Of a stretch of DNA of 64,000 nucleotides, positions 61,814-64,000 are shown piece by piece; the first letter of the stretch is position 1, and every line of letters begins with the position of its first letter. Position numbers and translations under genes: made by a program. The notes beneath the pieces were generated by a model, which saw only the letters and a list, made by a program, of their open reading frames with translations, made no database searches and had not been told where the DNA came from. Origin of the DNA: WRCA01 sp964587855 (GTDB lineage Bacteria; Pseudomonadota; Alphaproteobacteria; Rs-D84); assembly GCA_964587855.1 (NCBI GenBank), contig CAZPLT010000003.1:9151-73150 (forward strand), in the 5' to 3' direction.

Positions 61814-62544
61814 ATCAAGGCAAAATGACTCTTTTACAACATTTTGCTGAACTTCGTCGCAGACTGTTATGGATATTGCTATTTTTTGGAATTGCGTTTG
61901 GAGTTGGTTGGGTTTTAACACCAATGATGCAAAAATTTTTAAGCGAACCGTTAATGTCTGTATGGCCAGATGGGGCAATGATTTATACAGGATTGGCAGA
62001 TGGTTTAATGATTCAATTTGATTTGGCAATTTTATTTGCGATTTTTATCACAATTCCGTTTATCTTGTGGCATATATGGGCCTTTATTTCGCCAGGATTG
62101 CACAAAAAAGAAAAATATTTTATTACCCCGATTTTAATTTTATCCCCAGTTTTATTTTTAATTGGCGCCGCGTTTGCCTTTTATGTTTTATTTCCAGTCG
62201 CTTTTAAATTTTTCGTGGAATTAAATCAAGGTGCACCTGTGCCAACGGCTTTTTTACCAGAAACCAAGGATTACTTATCTTTTTCAATAGCATTGTTAAA
62301 AGATTTTGGTTTGGCATTTCAATTGCCTTTAGTTTTGGTGTTATTAAATAGGTTAGGGATTTTATCAAAACGTGTGGCTATAAAATCACGTAAATATGCA
62401 ATTATTATAATATTTGTTGTTGCGGCAATTTTAACCCCACCAGATGTTGTTTCCCAGTGTATGCTGGCCGCGCCTATGTTGGCTTTGTTTGAGATTGCTT
62501 TGCTGTTTATGAAAAAAGAACCTGCCAAACCTAAAAACACGTAA
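61810..62544 (+). CDS. tatC: Twin-arginine translocase subunit TatC
   Basis: 244 residues with six membrane helices. LLQHFAELRRRLLWILLFFG is the conserved N-terminal cytoplasmic part, FILWHIWAFISPGLHKKEK the next loop, and ILTPPDVVSQCMLAAPMLAL the conserved periplasmic/helix region. Recognises twin-arginine signal peptides. Confidence 0.94.
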   Translation: MNQGKMTLLQHFAELRRRLLWILLFFGIAFGVGWVLTPMMQKFLSEPLMSVWPDGAMIYTGLADGLMIQFDLAILFAIFITIPFILWHIWAFISPGLHKKEKYFITPILILSPVLFLIGAAFAFYVLFPVAFKFFVELNQGAPVPTAFLPETKDYLSFSIALLKDFGLAFQLPLVLVLLNRLGILSKRVAIKSRKYAIIIIFVVAAILTPPDVVSQCMLAAPMLALFEIALLFMKKEPAKPKNT

Positions 62545-62560
62545 TTTTGCCCCCAAATCG

Positions 62561-62589
62561 TTTATTTGTTTTCTGTTTTATGGTATAAT
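62561..62589 (+). promoter_or_regulatory. Promoter of the NlpD-like gene, near-leaderless
   Basis: TTTATT (62561-62566), 17-base spacer, TATAAT (62584-62589). The ATG at 62599 is nine bases on, leaving at most a few bases of leader. Confidence 0.55.
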
Positions 62590-62598
62590 AATTTTGAT

Positions 62599-63927
62599 AT
62601 GAAAAAGATATGTATCTTGTGCTTTATGGCATGTGCTTTGTGCGCATGTGATTTGCACGAAAAAATCATAAATTCAGATTTTGTTGCTCCATCAGAAAAC
62701 AGTATGAAAGATTACACTTTGTCTGAAAATAAAGCAGATTATGTATTATCAGTATCTGACAAAGATTATATTCAATATTCAAATAAGAATGACTATATGA
62801 TGCCTGTGCAAAAGCCTATAAAAAGCAATGCACCTCAACCAATTAAAGAACCCGCGCCAGTAATAGAAAATAAAATTTCAGAACCACAGCCTGTTTCAAA
62901 ACCCGAACTTAAACCGGATCCCAAGCCTGAACCTTTACCTGTTGTAGAATCAGAACCAGATGATATTTTATTGGTTCCGGCCAAAGTAGCAAAAGCAGAA
63001 CAAAAACCCGTTATTGTAAAGCCATCAACGGGCGAAATTACGGTGGAAAAGGGCGATACAGTTTATTCATTATCTAAAAAGTATAATATTGTTTTGCGTG
63101 ATTTAGTTGATGAGAATAATTTAAGTGCGCCATTTGCTATTTCTGTTGGTCAAAAATTAAGAATTCCAAATGCTCGGGTTCATGTGGTTGCAGTGGGCGA
63201 AACACTTTACTCAATCAGTCGGAAATATTCGGTTGATTTGAATTCGCTTGCTATGGAAAATAAAATTGCTGCTCCTTATGCTTTGTCTGTCGGGCAAAAA
63301 TTGAAATTGCCAGCCAAGGTTCAATTATTACCCATAGTAAATACACCTATGGTTGCGCCTGTTGCCACGCCAGCTAAAAAGCCACTTGAAAAAGTTATCC
63401 CAGTATCCCAGTCATCAAAAACATCGGCAAAACAAGCAGATAAAAAAGTTGTGGCTGCTGCTCGTCCAGATTCTGGATCAAAATTGATTACTGAAAAACA
63501 TAGAGTTTCCAGTGCCCCAGCTAAACCTTTGCCAGCTGTTGCAGCACAAAAAAGAATGAATTTTGCTTGGCCTGCACGTGGAAAAATTCTGTCTGATTTT
63601 GGATATAAAAAGAATGGGCTTTATAACGATGGAATTAATATAGGGGCGGCAATTGGAACATCGGTCAAAGCATCAGAATCAGGTATAGTTGCGTATGCTG
63701 GGAACGAATTAAAAGGAATGGGAAATTTAATAATAATTCAGCATGCTAATGGTTGGATGAGTGTTTATGCCCATCTGGATACTATGAATGTTCGTCGTGG
63801 ATCCAAGGTGGCATCGGGCGAAAAAATCGGAACAATCGGGAAAACAGGTAAAGTTTCCGAACCTCAATTACATTTTGAAATTCGCAAAGGAACCAAGGCA
63901 TATAATCCTCAAAAAGAGTTGAAATAA
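62599..63927 (+). CDS. nlpD: NlpD-like lipoprotein: two LysM domains and a degenerate LytM domain
   Basis: 442 residues from ATG 62599, behind a -10 box; an upstream in-frame ATG at 62566 lies inside the promoter. Lipobox LCAC (Cys17). Two LysM domains (GEITVEKGDTVYSLSKKYNI and VHVVAVGETLYSISRKYSV) bind peptidoglycan. The M23/LytM domain ends in HLDTMNVRRGSKVASGEK and LHFEIRKG. The first zinc site is changed (NDGINIG where HxGxD is needed), as in E. coli NlpD. It should activate amidases at division rather than cut itself. A Lys/Pro/Ala-rich linker joins the parts. Confidence 0.85.
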   Translation: MKKICILCFMACALCACDLHEKIINSDFVAPSENSMKDYTLSENKADYVLSVSDKDYIQYSNKNDYMMPVQKPIKSNAPQPIKEPAPVIENKISEPQPVSKPELKPDPKPEPLPVVESEPDDILLVPAKVAKAEQKPVIVKPSTGEITVEKGDTVYSLSKKYNIVLRDLVDENNLSAPFAISVGQKLRIPNARVHVVAVGETLYSISRKYSVDLNSLAMENKIAAPYALSVGQKLKLPAKVQLLPIVNTPMVAPVATPAKKPLEKVIPVSQSSKTSAKQADKKVVAAARPDSGSKLITEKHRVSSAPAKPLPAVAAQKRMNFAWPARGKILSDFGYKKNGLYNDGINIGAAIGTSVKASESGIVAYAGNELKGMGNLIIIQHANGWMSVYAHLDTMNVRRGSKVASGEKIGTIGKTGKVSEPQLHFEIRKGTKAYNPQKELK

Positions 63928-63976
63928 GCATTTTTATGGTCTATAAATAGTTGCTGTTAAATGGCAAGAGGAAATA

Positions 63977-64000
63977 ATGAATAATAAGCCCGAAATTTCA
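63977..64000 (+). CDS. Start of a further gene (cut by window edge)
   Basis: ATG at 63977 with AAGAGGAAATA directly upstream; only eight codons (MNNKPEIS) lie in the window. Too short to identify. Confidence 0.4.

Noticed and set aside
1..64000. tRNA, rRNA, transposase or prophage genes
   Set aside because: Intergenic spaces are short and none reads as a tRNA; no transposase, integrase (beyond XerD) or phage structural protein was seen.

Overview
The window is a densely packed, AT-rich chromosomal segment from an alphaproteobacterium. Lineage markers are an alphaproteobacterial-type AddB, a DksA/TrxA/Suf neighbourhood, an RHH_4 ribbon-helix-helix protein, a divergent LppC-RsmI pair, an alphaproteobacterial J-domain protein and the TatB-TatC pair. 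Dispersed cell-division genes, one hybrid LolC/E subunit and several compacted or fused genes suggest a small-genome, probably host-associated (gut-type) uncultured lineage; that is inference, not something a marker in the window proves. I saw no rRNA, tRNA, CRISPR array or insertion sequence. No intergenic stretch exceeds 300 bases; the longest (42788-42995) holds a terminator and a threonine-rich leader peptide.

Layout. 1-952: serS (cut by the window edge) and a small gene on the minus strand. 1043-7027: a plus-strand operon of three very large type IV prepilin-like proteins, a zinc-ribbon membrane protein, a secreted protein and an RluD-type pseudouridine synthase. 7024-12409: LppC, RsmI, EngB, AddB. 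12410-17752 (minus): GT61 glycosyltransferase, LolD, LolC, an HD hydrolase and a lipoprotein secretin of type IV pilus kind. 17889-23600 (plus): lipoprotein, FtsQ, an FtsA protein fused to a ribulose-phosphate epimerase domain, and a 904-residue cysteine-repeat protein. 23640-26200 (minus): J-domain protein, XerD, a 41-residue membrane peptide, LptG. 26238-35378 (plus): GreA, MutL, YajC-SecD-SecF, a degenerate S41 protease, PAP2 phosphatase and two outer-membrane barrels. 35409-42787: RarA, a GH24 muramidase with TPRs, TrmB, GltX, an acetyltransferase, a DUF1460 lipoprotein broken by a run of 100 Ns, and a hemolysin III protein. 42831-46354: leader peptide and ThrS, a small lipoprotein, a VirB2-like pilin, a SPOR protein, TatA. 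46378-51358: an unknown gene, FtsK, and a YbeY-Lnt fusion. 51361-53847 (minus): a small accessory-looking cluster (HTH, RHH, SUKH-like, unknown, membrane protein). 53878-63927: unknown gene, DksA without zinc cysteines, TrxA, SufS-SufT-SufE, FtsL-FtsI, RecJ, LolA, TatB-TatC, NlpD-like lipoprotein, and the start of a further gene.

How the genes work together. Envelope biogenesis dominates: lipoprotein maturation and sorting (Lnt, LolA, LolC, LolD), LPS export (LptG), Sec and Tat export, division (FtsQ, FtsA, FtsL, FtsI, FtsK, SPOR and NlpD-like proteins) and peptidoglycan enzymes. The three prepilin-like proteins and the distant secretin could belong to one type IV pilus or type II-like machine whose ATPase, platform and prepilin peptidase are not in this window.

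The most unusual points are the FtsA-epimerase fusion, the YbeY-Lnt fusion whose linker is built from inverted arrays of heptanucleotide repeats (a related array lies in addB), the three giant prepilin-like proteins, a threonine leader peptide before a ThrS lacking its TGS domain, and several start codons placed directly behind -10 boxes, suggesting leaderless transcripts.
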